A program made the translations under genes and the position numbers. Of a DNA stretch of 64,000 nt, positions 8,930-18,155 are shown one piece after another. The notes below the pieces were generated by a model. That model saw only the letters and a list, made by a program, of their open reading frames with translations, was not told the DNA's origin and made no database searches. This DNA comes from Azospirillum agricola (GTDB lineage: Bacteria; Pseudomonadota; Alphaproteobacteria; Azospirillales; Azospirillaceae). Location: contig NZ_JAGINM010000030.1 of NCBI RefSeq assembly GCF_017876095.1, positions 1 through 64,000 of the forward strand, written 5' to 3'. Position 1 is the stretch's first letter. The number at the start of each line of letters is the position of its first letter.

Positions 8930-9967
8930 TCACGAATCCCGCCCGCAATCCAGCCGGAACGGGCCGAAGGCGGTCGCGACGTCCCGGCTTTCCACCCGGC
9001 CGAAGCCGGCGGCGGACAGCGCCGCCGCGATGGCGCCCTGGTCGAAGGAGCGGTCCTGCCCGCGCAAGGCCGCCACCAGCCGCCCGACGACATGGGTTTC
9101 CGGCCGGGTGCGCTCCGCCGTCAGCCCCTCGTGCAGGCTGACGAGGACGCCGCCCGGCGCCAGCGCCCGCCGGGCCCTGGTCAGCAGCGCCACGAGGTCG
9201 CGGGCGTAGTAGAGCGTCAGCGACGCCCAGATCACGTCGTACCCGCCGCCCGTTTCCGGATCGTCGAACGCCACGTCGTTGAAGTCGTCGGCGATCACCG
9301 CGACGCGGCGGCCCGCCGGTCCGGCCGCCGCCAGCCGTCCGGCGATCCGGTCGGCCATCGGCGGCAGATCGACCAGCGCGGCGGTCATGTCCGGCCGCCG
9401 CTGGGCGACCGTCAGCGCCAGCGTTTCCGATCCGGCGCCGAGATCGAGGAAGCGCCGGGCCGACGGCCATTCCGGCAGGCTTTCCAGAACGGCGATCATC
9501 GCCGCCGCGCCCATGCCGCGATGAAAGGCGCGCAGGCTGAAGGCCGAACGGTCCCAGAATTCCGGCGCTGCCATGTCGAGGGCCGCGTCGCCGGCCTCCC
9601 CCCGCAGGAGCGCGGCGATGTCGCCATGCCGCAGCCGGGGCAGGGTGGTGAGCAGGTCGCGGAGCGACCGCTCGCCGTCGGCGCGCAGATAGGGCGCGGC
9701 CTCCTCCGCGAGGCGGTAGCGGCCGCCGCTCTTGACCAGCAGATCCATGGCGGCCAGCGCGTCGAGCACATGGCCGAGGCGTCCGGCGTCGAGCGACAGA
9801 TCGGCCGCCAGATCGGCCGCCGTGGTGGGCGCGGACAGCCGGTCGAACAGGCCGAACTCCAGCCCGGCCGCCAGCAGTTGCCAGCGCAGCGGCGCCTGGA
9901 TCAGGTCGAACAGCCGGGCGGGCAGCGCGCTGCCGTCACAGGGATGAGCGATGGGGGGCGTCGTCAT
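8930..9967 (-). CDS. SAM-dependent methyltransferase, O-methyltransferase type 2 fold
   Basis: 345 residues. N-terminal ~90 residues form the winged-helix dimerisation domain of plant/bacterial small-molecule O-methyltransferases (LLAAGLEFGLFDRLS, LDALAAMDLLVKSGGRYRL); the class I SAM site follows with FLDLGAGSETLAL near residue 170 and YDVIWASLTLYYARD, and a late HVVGRLVAALRG segment. It should methylate a small molecule, acceptor unknown. It lies five nt after the TonB receptor stop and is almost certainly co-transcribed with it, which hints at modification of the imported ligand or a related metabolite. GTG codons 9-12 nt upstream of the ATG are alternative starts. Confidence 0.85.
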   Translation of the reverse strand: MTTPPIAHPCDGSALPARLFDLIQAPLRWQLLAAGLEFGLFDRLSAPTTAADLAADLSLDAGRLGHVLDALAAMDLLVKSGGRYRLAEEAAPYLRADGERSLRDLLTTLPRLRHGDIAALLRGEAGDAALDMAAPEFWDRSAFSLRAFHRGMGAAAMIAVLESLPEWPSARRFLDLGAGSETLALTVAQRRPDMTAALVDLPPMADRIAGRLAAAGPAGRRVAVIADDFNDVAFDDPETGGGYDVIWASLTLYYARDLVALLTRARRALAPGGVLVSLHEGLTAERTRPETHVVGRLVAALRGQDRSFDQGAIAAALSAAGFGRVESRDVATAFGPFRLDCGRDS

Positions 9968-9972
9968 GGCCG

Positions 9973-12096
9973 TCACCACGCCGCCTTGACGCGCAACCCG
10001 ACCTCGCGCGCGGCCCCATCCTCGGCCAGCACGCCGAGCGGCGCCCGGACGGCGCGGGCGTGGACGTTCCGGTCGAACAGGTTGCCGGCCCACAGCGCCA
10101 ACTCCAGCGCGGCGAAGCGGTAGCCGATCTCGGCGTCGACCAGCGCGTAGGCCGATTGCCGCAGCGTGTTCTCCGAATCGAAATAATAGGGGCCGGAGCC
10201 GTTCACGCCCGCTTGCCCGAACCAGCCCCGCCCGCCCTCGTCGTAGCGCAGGCCCAGCGCGTAGGTGGCCTGCGCCGCCATCGGCAGGCGGTTGCCCGAC
10301 AGGTCGGCCGGCACCAGCCCGCCGTTGCGGCTGACGGTGACGCTGTAGGCGGTCGCCTTGGCCCGTTGCAGGCCGCCGCTGCCGAACAGCGTCCAGCGCT
10401 CGCTCAGCCGCCCGGTCAGCGACAGCTCGGCGCCGAGGATTTCGGCCTCGGCGGCGTTGCTGACCTTCTGGGTGCCGCCGGGCACCAGATCGAAAATCTG
10501 CTTGTCGGTCGTGCGCGTGTGGAAGACCGCCAGCCCGGCCTCGCCGCGCCCGCCGGCGAAGCGGCCCTTCACGCCGGCCTCGGCGGTCCAGCTGTGCTCG
10601 GGCGCGTAGGTCAGCGTGTCGCGGTTGACCGCCGTGCCGTAATTGTAGCCGCCCGGCAGATATCCCCGCGCGTAGGAGGCGTAGAGGGTGGCACCCGGCC
10701 CGGCCTCGTAGGACAGGCTGACGCGCGGCAGCAGCGTGGTGTGGCGGAGATCCCGCCCATAGCTGGCGCGCCCGGCCGCGCCGGAAAGGGTCTGGCTGCC
10801 GCTCTGGCCGATCCATTCGATCCGGCCGCCCAGCGCGAGCCGCAGGGCGTCGGTCAGCCCGGCCTCCACCTGCCCGAAGCCGGCCAGCCCGGTCTGGTCG
10901 ATGGCGGTCTCGCGGCGGACGCGCGGGGTGCCGATGCGGAAATCCAGCTTGGTCCATTCCCGGTGGGCGTAGAGCCCGGCCAGCCAGCGCAGCCGCGCCT
11001 GCGGATCGGCGGAGGTCAGGCGGATCTCCTGCGACAGCGCGTCGTCGCGGTGGGCCGACAGGGTCGGCAGGGTGGGGAGCGGCGCGCCGTCGAGATCCAT
11101 CTGGAAATCGCGCCGGTAATGGGTCCAGCCGGTGACGCTGGTCAGGTCGAACCCGTCGCCGCGCCGGTCGATCCGCAGGGACTGCACCGCGCTGGTCGAA
11201 TCGTCCCAGGAGGGGCTGTCGTAGTTGGTGATGAAGCGGCGGGTGGCATGGGGGCCGGACACATAGCGCATGCGCGCCTTGCCCAGCTCCGCCCGCTCGA
11301 CGACGCTCTTCAGACGGATGTCGGTGTCGTCGCCGGGCCGTGCCTCCAGGCCGCCGGACAGCGTCCATCGCCCGGTTTCGGCGCCGTTCCTCGACCCGTC
11401 GAGGCGGTTGAGGCCGGTGCCCCGCGCGTCCTCCGCGCGGAAGGCCAGCGCGCCCGCCACGGCGTCGCCGCCCAGCGGACCCGACACCCGCCCGGCCGCC
11501 GTGACGGCGGGGCGCCAGCCGTCGGGGCCGTCCTGGAAGCCGGTGGACAGGCTGGCCCAGCCGGACGGCGTCCAGTCCGGATCGGAGGTGGCGGCCTTGA
11601 CGGCGCCGGACTCGGTGTTGCGGCCGTAGAGGCTGCCCTGCGGGCCCTTCAGGATTTCAAGCGCGGCCGGGTCGGGCAGCCGGGGCGCCTGGGTGGCGCC
11701 GTGCGGCAGGGCGACGTCGTTCACGAAGAAGCCCAGCGGATCCTGAAGGGCGGTGTTGGCGCTGGTCATGCCGCGCACGACGATCCGCGTCTGCACCGAC
11801 GACTGTTCGATCCGGACGTTCGGCGAGCGCTTGGCGACCACCGCCAGCCCACCCGACAACGGGCTGTCCTGCTCCTGAGGAGTCAGCACCTCGACCGATC
11901 CGGGGGTGCGCCGGACGTCCTCCTTCCACTGCCGGGCCTCGACCGTCACCGGGGCCAGTTCGACGGCGGCGGGAGCGTCCGGCGGGTCGGCGGCCAGCGC
12001 CGGCCCCGCCATCGCCAGAAGGAGCGGGGCCGGAACAAGCGGGGCCAAGGAGAGCAGGCGGGCGCGCGGCGGCGTGCGGAGCGGTGGGTGCGTCAT
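9973..12096 (-). CDS. TonB-dependent outer-membrane siderophore receptor (FyuA/FptA-like)
   Basis: 707 residues: signal peptide (hydrophobic stretch to ALAADPPDA, residues ~1-35), a TonB-box-like VTVEARQ region, a plug domain with RIVVRGMTSAN and LEILKGPQGSLYGRNTESGAV, and a C-terminal 22-strand barrel ending in AW with an aromatic terminus. LYASYARGYLPGGYNYG is typical of ferric-siderophore receptors of the pesticin/yersiniabactin type. It would take up a ferric chelate into the periplasm using TonB. Neighbours (PchR-like regulator, MFS, methyltransferase) on the same strand make a complete uptake cassette with no visible biosynthesis genes, so the ligand may come from other organisms. Confidence 0.9.
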   Translation of the reverse strand: MTHPPLRTPPRARLLSLAPLVPAPLLLAMAGPALAADPPDAPAAVELAPVTVEARQWKEDVRRTPGSVEVLTPQEQDSPLSGGLAVVAKRSPNVRIEQSSVQTRIVVRGMTSANTALQDPLGFFVNDVALPHGATQAPRLPDPAALEILKGPQGSLYGRNTESGAVKAATSDPDWTPSGWASLSTGFQDGPDGWRPAVTAAGRVSGPLGGDAVAGALAFRAEDARGTGLNRLDGSRNGAETGRWTLSGGLEARPGDDTDIRLKSVVERAELGKARMRYVSGPHATRRFITNYDSPSWDDSTSAVQSLRIDRRGDGFDLTSVTGWTHYRRDFQMDLDGAPLPTLPTLSAHRDDALSQEIRLTSADPQARLRWLAGLYAHREWTKLDFRIGTPRVRRETAIDQTGLAGFGQVEAGLTDALRLALGGRIEWIGQSGSQTLSGAAGRASYGRDLRHTTLLPRVSLSYEAGPGATLYASYARGYLPGGYNYGTAVNRDTLTYAPEHSWTAEAGVKGRFAGGRGEAGLAVFHTRTTDKQIFDLVPGGTQKVSNAAEAEILGAELSLTGRLSERWTLFGSGGLQRAKATAYSVTVSRNGGLVPADLSGNRLPMAAQATYALGLRYDEGGRGWFGQAGVNGSGPYYFDSENTLRQSAYALVDAEIGYRFAALELALWAGNLFDRNVHARAVRAPLGVLAEDGAAREVGLRVKAAW

Positions 12097-12177
12097 CGAA
12101 ACGGTTGTCCTCGCTGAAGTCCGGGGCGAGGCTAGACGAAGCGCCGGGGGGCGCGCCCAAACGCCGAACGTTTCCCG

Positions 12178-13440
12178 TCATCGGGCGAACGCGTCATCGG
12201 GCGAACGGGCCGGCCGGTGTGGCCGGAACGCCAGCGCGCACACCGCGCCCAGAATCGCGGCGCCCGCCCAATAGGGCATCGTCGGCGAAAGCTGGTGCAG
12301 CGACGCTCCCAGCAGCGGGCCGGCGGCCATGCCGATCCCCTGCCCGACGCCGTTGAGGCCGGCGGCCCGCGCCTGCGCGTCCGGCGGCGTCCGCAGGCTG
12401 AGCGTGGCGAGGTTGCCCGGCAACAGCAGCCCGAGGCCACTGCCCAGCCCGGCCATCGCCGCCGTCAGCAGGGCGGGCGAGGGCGCCAGCGCCGCCGCCA
12501 GCAGGGCGAGCGTCGCGGTGGCGGCCCCGGCGCGCAGCAGGCGGGCGGGGCCCCAACCCAGCCAGCGCACCGCCAGCCCCTGCGTCGCCACCATCACCGT
12601 CATGGTGAGCGCCAGGATGGCGCCGCCGCGCTGCACCGAGTCCACCGGGCTCAGGCCGAAGGCGTCCTGGAGGCGCAGCGCCGTCACCTGCTGCAACAGG
12701 CTGTAGGCCGTCAGCCCGCACAGCGTGATCGCCAGGAACGGGCGGATGCCGGCCAGACGCGGCCACCCCCTTGCCGGGACCGCCGCCGCGCCATTGCCCC
12801 GCGCCGCCTTCCGCTCCGGCTCGCCGATGCAAAACCAGACCGCCAGCGTTCCGGCGGCGATCAGCGCGGCGATGGCCAGCAGGGCCGCGACGGGATTCGT
12901 CCCGCCCATCCGCCAGGCGAAGGCACCGCCGAGGATGGCGCCGAGCCCGAAGGCGGCGCCCATCATCCCCATGCCGCCGGCCCGCCGGTCGGCGCTGGTC
13001 ACGTCGGCGAGGAAGGCCTGGGCCGCCGGCATGATCCCGGCCGACAGGGCCGACTGGACCAGCCGGGCGGCCAGCAGCAGGGCGAAGGCCGCCCCGCCCG
13101 ACAGGGCTCCCCCGGCGTGGCCGGCGAGGATCGCCGCCATCGCCGCGGGAAACAGGGCGGCGGCGGCCAGCCCGGCCGTCAGCACGCGGCGCCGGCCCCA
13201 GCGGTCGCAGATATGCCCCCAGACCGGCCCGGCGACGACCAGCAGCAGGGCGGAGAGGCTGAGCAGCAGCCCGGTCCGCACATCCCCGAAGCCGAGGCTC
13301 CGCCCCAGCGGCGGCAGCACGATCAGCAGGAAGGAATGGCCGGCGCCGTTCGCCAGCAGCCCGCCGAACAGGGCGGCGACGGCGCGTGTCTTCCGGTCGG
13401 GCGGCGTGGAGGTCGGCGCGGTGGTTGGCGCGGTGGTCAT
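12178..13440 (-). CDS. Major facilitator superfamily transporter
   Basis: 420 residues, 12 predicted membrane helices, with the MFS loop 2-3 motif GHICDRWGRRR near residue 75 and a large Arg/Ala-rich central loop. Drug/siderophore-efflux-like rather than sugar-like. It lies between the AraC regulator and the TonB receptor gene, all on the minus strand, so it may move the siderophore across the inner membrane, in or out. A 16-bp tandem duplication (CGTCATCGGGCGAAC twice at 12176-12206) overlaps its stop codon and creates the last residues SPDDAFAR. Confidence 0.85.
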   Translation of the reverse strand: MTTAPTTAPTSTPPDRKTRAVAALFGGLLANGAGHSFLLIVLPPLGRSLGFGDVRTGLLLSLSALLLVVAGPVWGHICDRWGRRRVLTAGLAAAALFPAAMAAILAGHAGGALSGGAAFALLLAARLVQSALSAGIMPAAQAFLADVTSADRRAGGMGMMGAAFGLGAILGGAFAWRMGGTNPVAALLAIAALIAAGTLAVWFCIGEPERKAARGNGAAAVPARGWPRLAGIRPFLAITLCGLTAYSLLQQVTALRLQDAFGLSPVDSVQRGGAILALTMTVMVATQGLAVRWLGWGPARLLRAGAATATLALLAAALAPSPALLTAAMAGLGSGLGLLLPGNLATLSLRTPPDAQARAAGLNGVGQGIGMAAGPLLGASLHQLSPTMPYWAGAAILGAVCALAFRPHRPARSPDDAFAR

Positions 13441-13544
13441 GGCGGTTCCGGAGTCGGATTGGGGGCCGACGACCCTACGCGCGTTCCGCCGCCGCCGCCG
13501 TCATCGGCGGAACGCGGCCGGACAGACGCCGAACGGCCGGTGTC

Positions 13545-13585
13545 GCCGGTGTCGGCATCGCCAGTGTCGGTATCGCCAGTGTCAG
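13545..13585. repeat. Short 15-bp minisatellite
   Basis: Three degenerate 15-bp units of the form GCCAGTGTCGGTATC between the MFS start and the AraC regulator stop; the third runs into the AraC stop codon at 13582. Likely slippage product; a regulatory role is not indicated. Confidence 0.5.
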
Positions 13586-14568
13586 CGGCGCTGGCGGAAT
13601 TCGGCCGGGCTGCACCCGTGCCGCTCGCGGAAGGCGGCGGCGAAATGGCTGGAGCTGCTGAAGCCGCAGAGGAAGGCGATCTCGGTGACGCTCCGCCCGC
13701 CGTCCCTCAGGCAATGTTCGGCGCGCTCCAGCCGCCGGTCGCGCAGCCAGGCGAAGACGGTCTGGCCATAAGCCTTGCGGAAGCAGCGGTTCAGCCGCGC
13801 GTGGCTCATCCCCGCCGCCTCGGCCAGCCGCTCCAGCGAGGGCGGGTGGCAGAGGTCGGACAGCAGCAGATCCGCCACCCGCCCCAGACCGCGCCGCTCC
13901 CCGTCTCCCAACGCGCCCTCTCCCAAGGCACCATCGCCCGGCGCGCCGCCGTTCACCGGGCCGCCGGCCGCCAGCGGCGCCAGCCAATGCGCCAGCATCC
14001 CGAGCGCCGCGCTCTCCGCCATCAGCCGGTCGAGCGGCGAGGCGAGGCCGTTGTCCAGCAGCAGGCGCAGCCGTTCGACACCCCCCTCCGACCGCCCCAG
14101 CCGGACCGCGCGGGTTCCGCCCGGCATCCGGGTCAGGCCGGCGCCGTCCAGCGCCTTGCCGATGCGGTCCAGGTCGAACTTGACCGCCAGCATCCCGGCC
14201 CGCTTCTGCGCCGGGGTCAGCCGGGTGATGGGCGCGTCGTCCAGACGGAACAGCCAGACGTCCCCGGCGCGCACCGTGTGGCGCGGCGCCGTGTCGCCGC
14301 AGCCGAACAGGCTGGTGCCCGACAGGCCGAAGGCCAGCACCCCGACCGCCCCGCCATGCTCGATCCGCGACCGGTAGTCGCCGCGCAGGCGGCAGTCGCT
14401 GCTGGTCAGGCTGATGCCCGGCCCGATCCGTCCGGTGCGGAAGCGCACGGCGCCGTCGTCGCGCGGCAGCGCGTGGTCGCGCCAGCCGCACTCCGGCCCG
14501 GCGAGACGGGCCAGCAGTTGCGGGCCGACCTGGAACACGTCCGGTCCGGTCTTGCGGAGGCTGTCCAT
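13582..14568 (-). CDS. AraC-family regulator, PchR-like siderophore regulator
   Basis: 328 residues. The C-terminal ~100 residues carry two helix-turn-helix units, LERLAEAAGMSHARLNRCFRK and VTEIAFLCGFSSSSHFAAAFR, ending in GCSPAEFRQRR. The N-terminal ligand domain has the SRIEHGG, LSGTSLFG and VRAGDVWLF pattern of PchR-type siderophore sensors. A low-complexity loop of Gly-Asp-Gly-Ala-Leu repeats sits mid-protein. The ATG at 14568 is chosen over 14625 because AGAAGGA lies nine nt upstream. It probably activates the downstream MFS/TonB receptor/methyltransferase genes when the ferric siderophore is present. A Fur-like palindrome lies 61 nt upstream of its start. Confidence 0.87.
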   Translation of the reverse strand: MDSLRKTGPDVFQVGPQLLARLAGPECGWRDHALPRDDGAVRFRTGRIGPGISLTSSDCRLRGDYRSRIEHGGAVGVLAFGLSGTSLFGCGDTAPRHTVRAGDVWLFRLDDAPITRLTPAQKRAGMLAVKFDLDRIGKALDGAGLTRMPGGTRAVRLGRSEGGVERLRLLLDNGLASPLDRLMAESAALGMLAHWLAPLAAGGPVNGGAPGDGALGEGALGDGERRGLGRVADLLLSDLCHPPSLERLAEAAGMSHARLNRCFRKAYGQTVFAWLRDRRLERAEHCLRDGGRSVTEIAFLCGFSSSSHFAAAFRERHGCSPAEFRQRR

Positions 14569-14628
14569 GGCGGGCGGTCCTTCTGCCGTGGCATCGCCGG
14601 CGCGCCGGCCGGCGGACCATAGCATCAG

Positions 14629-14645
14629 TTGCGAGCGATTCGCAA
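14629..14645. promoter_or_regulatory. Fur-like palindrome between regulator and kinase genes
   Basis: TTGCGA / TCGCAA perfect 6-bp arms around GCGAT. The 17-bp palindrome with an AT-rich right half resembles Fur-type iron boxes of alphaproteobacteria and lies in the promoter region of the PchR-like gene. Assignment to Fur is inference from context. Confidence 0.4.
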
Positions 14646-14789
14646 ATAGGGCGCGTGGCGGCTGTCCAACCCCGCCGCATGGGCGGTTCCCGTCCGGGGC
14701 CGTCGATGCGATTGCGGCGCTCCGTTGGTGGTCGCGGCGATCGCAGCCCTATATAAGCGGTATGGATTCACCGAGGGCTGTGGGTTGGG

Positions 14790-17756
14790 ATGCATGAGGG
14801 CGAGCGGGGTGGGAGAGGGGTGTTCGATCGGCCGGGCATGGCCGCGGCCCTCATGCGCGATCTCGATTGGTCGCGCACGCCGGTCGGTCCGGTGGACGGC
14901 TGGCCGCAGAGCCTGAGGGCCACGGTCCGGACGCTCCTGGCCTCCCGCTACCCGATGATCCTGACCTGGGGACCGCATTTCACCCAGTTCTACAACGACG
15001 CCTACGCGGAACTGATCGGCGACAAGCATCCCGAGGCGCTCGGCATCGACATCCGGGTCACGCTCGACAAGGCGTGGGACACGCTGGGGCCGATGATCGA
15101 CGAGGTGATGCGCACGGGGGTGGCCAACTGGACGCCGGCGCTGCTGCTGCTGCTGGAGCGCGCCGGCTACCCCGAGGAGGCCTATTTCAGCGTGTCCCAT
15201 GCCCCGGCGGAGGACGACGACGGGCGGATCGTCGGCATGCTGGCGGTGTGCAGCGAGGTGACGCCCCAGGTCGTCGGCGAGCGGCGGATCGGGCTGCTGC
15301 GCGATCTGGCCGCGAAGGCCGGAGAGGCGCGGAGCGTGGAGGCGGTCTGCCGGGACTCGATGGCGATCGTCGCGCAGCATCCTCTCGACCTGCCCTTCCT
15401 GCTTCTGTACCTCGCCAACCCCGAAGGGACGGAACTCTTGCTGCACGGCGCCGTCGGGATGTCCGCGGCCGAGCTCGGGATTCCGGAAAGGCTGTCGCTG
15501 GACGGCGGCGGCCCCGATCCCTGGGGGCTGCGCGGCGCCGCGGCGGGCGGGACGGTGGTGACCGGAGCCGTCGACCAGCGCGTCGCGAAGCCGGCCGGCC
15601 CCTGGGGCGACCCGGTCCGCGTCGCCGTGAGCCAGCCGATCGGCCGGTCAGGGCACGGCGCCCCCATCGGCGTCCTGATCGCCGGCACCAGCCCGAACCG
15701 CGCGCTGGACGAGGGATACCGATCCTTCCTGGACCTGCTGGCCGGGCAGATGGCGGTCCTCCTGGGCAACGCGCTGGCCTACGAGGCCGAGCGGCGGCGC
15801 GCCGACGCGCTGGCGGAGCTGGACCATGCCAAGACGCTTTTCTTTTCCAACGTCAGCCACGAATTCCGCACGCCCCTGACCCTTCTGCTCGGACCGCTGG
15901 AGGAGCTTCTGCCCAAGGCCGCCGCCTGGGACGCCGCCGACGGCGAGCGGCTGCGCACGATCCATCGCAACGGGCTGCGTCTGCTGAAGCTGGTCAACGC
16001 GCTGCTCGATTTCGCGCGCATCGAGGCGGGGCGGACGCTCATCCGGTTCGAGGCGACCGATCTCGCGGCCTTCACCGCCGACATCGCCGGTTCCTTCCGG
16101 TCGGCGGTCGAGACGGCCGGCCTGCGCTTCGAGGTGGCGTGCGGGCCGCTGTCCCGGACCGTCGCGATCGACCGCGACATGTGGGAGAAGATCGTCCTGA
16201 ATCTGCTGTCCAACGCGCTGAAGCACACGCTGGCCGGCGGCATCGCCGTGCGCCTGACGGAATCGCCGGAGGGGGTCGCTCTGGCGGTGAGCGACACCGG
16301 GAGCGGCATCGCCGCCGAGGACCGGGAGCGGATTTTCGACCGCTTCCACCGCATCGCGTCGGCCCGGGCCCGGACCCACGAGGGGACGGGCATCGGCCTC
16401 GCGCTGGTGCGTGAACTGGCGCGCCTGCACGGGGGCGACGTGACCCTGGCCAGCGCCGTCGACGCGGGCTCCACCTTCACGGTATCCCTTCCCTGGGAGC
16501 CGGACGCCGGGCGCGCGGCGGAGGACGGGCAGGCGGCGGATCTTGCCCCGACGCCCCTGCGCGCCGACGCCTTCCTCGCCGAGGCCGGCCGCTGGGGCAA
16601 GCGGCGGGAGGACGTCGGGCCGTCCGCGCCGTCCGCGCCCGCGCGGGCGGCCGGGGACGGAACGCCCGCCCGCGTCCTAATCGTGGACGACAATGCCGAC
16701 ATGCGCGATTACGTCGCCCGGCTTCTCGCCCCCGATTTTGCCGTTGCCACCGCCGAGGACGGGGCGGAGGCGCTGGAGGCGGTCCGCGCCGACAAACCCG
16801 ATCTGGTGCTCAGCGACGTGATGATGCCCCGGCTGGACGGGTTCGGGCTGCTGGCGGCGCTGCGGTCCGATCCGGCGACCCGCGATGTTCCGGTCGTGCT
16901 GCTGTCCGCGCGGGCCGGCGAGGAGGCCAGCGTCGAGGGGCTCGACGCGGGCGCCGACGATTATCTCGTGAAGCCCTTTTCGTCCCGCGAGCTCATCGCG
17001 CGGGTCCGGGCCAACCTGACCATGGCCCGGCTGCGGCGCGAGGCGGCCGACGCGCACCACGACGCCGAACGCATGCGGGCGCTGGGGCAATTGACCTCGG
17101 GCGTCGCCCACGACTTCAACAACCTGCTCATGGTGCTGCGCGGAGCGGTGCACCTCGTCGGGCGTCGCACCAGCGAACCCGCCATCCGCGTCGTGCTCGA
17201 TCAGGCGACGGAGGCCATCGAACGGGGCGCGCTGATGACCCGGCAGCTCCTGTCCTTCGCCCGGCGCCAGCGGCTGGAGCCGCAGCCCCTCGACATCAAC
17301 GAGCGCTTGTCCGAGCTTGCGGCGGTGCTCGGCCGTGCGTTCCCGGAGAACATCCGGGTGGAGCTTTCGCTGGGCGACGTCCCGGCGATCCTGGTCGACC
17401 GGGCGGAGCTGGAGGCGGCGCTGCTGAACCTCGCGGTGAATGCCCGTGACGCCATGCCGCAGGGCGGCACGCTGCGTTTCGAGACGGGACGGTCGACCGG
17501 CGCGCTGATCGGCGGCGAACCGGCGCCGGACGGGCTTGTCGGCATCCGGGTGATCGACAGCGGAACCGGCATGGCCCCGGACGTCGCCCGGAGGGCCTTC
17601 GAGCCCTTCTTCACCACCAAGCCGCCGGGCAAGGGGACGGGGCTTGGGCTCAGCCAGGTCCATGGGTTCGCCACCCAGTCGGGCGGCCGTGCCACCGTCG
17701 CGAGCCGGCCGGGCAACGGAACGACGATCACCCTCCATCTGCCGGCAGCGGAGTGA
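14790..17756 (+). CDS. Hybrid sensor histidine kinase with two kinase modules and a central receiver
   Basis: 988 residues, no membrane segment, so a cytoplasmic sensor. Order: PAS-like domain (~25-150, SRTPVGPVDGWPQSLRATV), GAF-like domain (~165-335), HisKA with VSHEFRTPLTL (His357) and HATPase ending GTGIGLALVREL, receiver (~625-740, phospho-acceptor Asp676 in LSDVMMPRLDG), then a second HisKA with GVAHDFNNLLM (His774) and HATPase with FFTTKPPGKGTGLGLSQV. The upstream boundary of the first domain allows a later ATG (MAAALMRDL). The second module is of the type that phosphorylates stand-alone receivers; such a receiver gene follows four nt after the stop, so the two are a unit. Confidence 0.9.
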   Translation: MHEGERGGRGVFDRPGMAAALMRDLDWSRTPVGPVDGWPQSLRATVRTLLASRYPMILTWGPHFTQFYNDAYAELIGDKHPEALGIDIRVTLDKAWDTLGPMIDEVMRTGVANWTPALLLLLERAGYPEEAYFSVSHAPAEDDDGRIVGMLAVCSEVTPQVVGERRIGLLRDLAAKAGEARSVEAVCRDSMAIVAQHPLDLPFLLLYLANPEGTELLLHGAVGMSAAELGIPERLSLDGGGPDPWGLRGAAAGGTVVTGAVDQRVAKPAGPWGDPVRVAVSQPIGRSGHGAPIGVLIAGTSPNRALDEGYRSFLDLLAGQMAVLLGNALAYEAERRRADALAELDHAKTLFFSNVSHEFRTPLTLLLGPLEELLPKAAAWDAADGERLRTIHRNGLRLLKLVNALLDFARIEAGRTLIRFEATDLAAFTADIAGSFRSAVETAGLRFEVACGPLSRTVAIDRDMWEKIVLNLLSNALKHTLAGGIAVRLTESPEGVALAVSDTGSGIAAEDRERIFDRFHRIASARARTHEGTGIGLALVRELARLHGGDVTLASAVDAGSTFTVSLPWEPDAGRAAEDGQAADLAPTPLRADAFLAEAGRWGKRREDVGPSAPSAPARAAGDGTPARVLIVDDNADMRDYVARLLAPDFAVATAEDGAEALEAVRADKPDLVLSDVMMPRLDGFGLLAALRSDPATRDVPVVLLSARAGEEASVEGLDAGADDYLVKPFSSRELIARVRANLTMARLRREAADAHHDAERMRALGQLTSGVAHDFNNLLMVLRGAVHLVGRRTSEPAIRVVLDQATEAIERGALMTRQLLSFARRQRLEPQPLDINERLSELAAVLGRAFPENIRVELSLGDVPAILVDRAELEAALLNLAVNARDAMPQGGTLRFETGRSTGALIGGEPAPDGLVGIRVIDSGTGMAPDVARRAFEPFFTTKPPGKGTGLGLSQVHGFATQSGGRATVASRPGNGTTITLHLPAAE

Positions 17757-17760
17757 CCTC

Positions 17761-18147
17761 ATGCAGAACGAACAACAAGCCCCGGCGCTTCCGCCGACCG
17801 TGCTGGTGGTCGAGGACGAGACCCTGGTCCGCCTGATGACCGTCTCCATCATCGAGGACATGGGCTACCGCGTGATCGAGGCCGGTTCGGCGGAGGAGGC
17901 GCTGGAGCATGTCCGGAGCGAGCCGGTCATCGATCTGCTGTTCACCGACATCCGCATGCCGGGTCTCGACGGGTTCGCCCTTGCCGAACGCGTGCGGACG
18001 CTCCGTCCGGCCATCAAGGTGATCTACGCGACGGGCTATGCCGAGCTGGAGCGGACGGCCCCGCCGAACGCGCTGGGGCCGCTGCTGGGCAAACCCTACG
18101 CGCCCGACAGGCTCGACGAGGAGATCCGGAAAAGTCTTGGGGGGTAG
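17761..18147 (+). CDS. Single-domain response regulator
   Basis: 128 residues forming one receiver domain: VLVVEDE acidic pocket at ~14-20, phospho-acceptor Asp63 in FTDIRMPGLDG, YATGY in the Thr position region, and Lys in LLGKPYAPDRL. There is no output domain. The ATG lies four nt after the hybrid kinase stop, so it is the likely phosphorylation partner of that kinase's C-terminal module, acting by protein-protein contact or as a phosphate sink. Confidence 0.9.
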   Translation: MQNEQQAPALPPTVLVVEDETLVRLMTVSIIEDMGYRVIEAGSAEEALEHVRSEPVIDLLFTDIRMPGLDGFALAERVRTLRPAIKVIYATGYAELERTAPPNALGPLLGKPYAPDRLDEEIRKSLGG

Positions 18148-18155
18148 CGCCGCGG

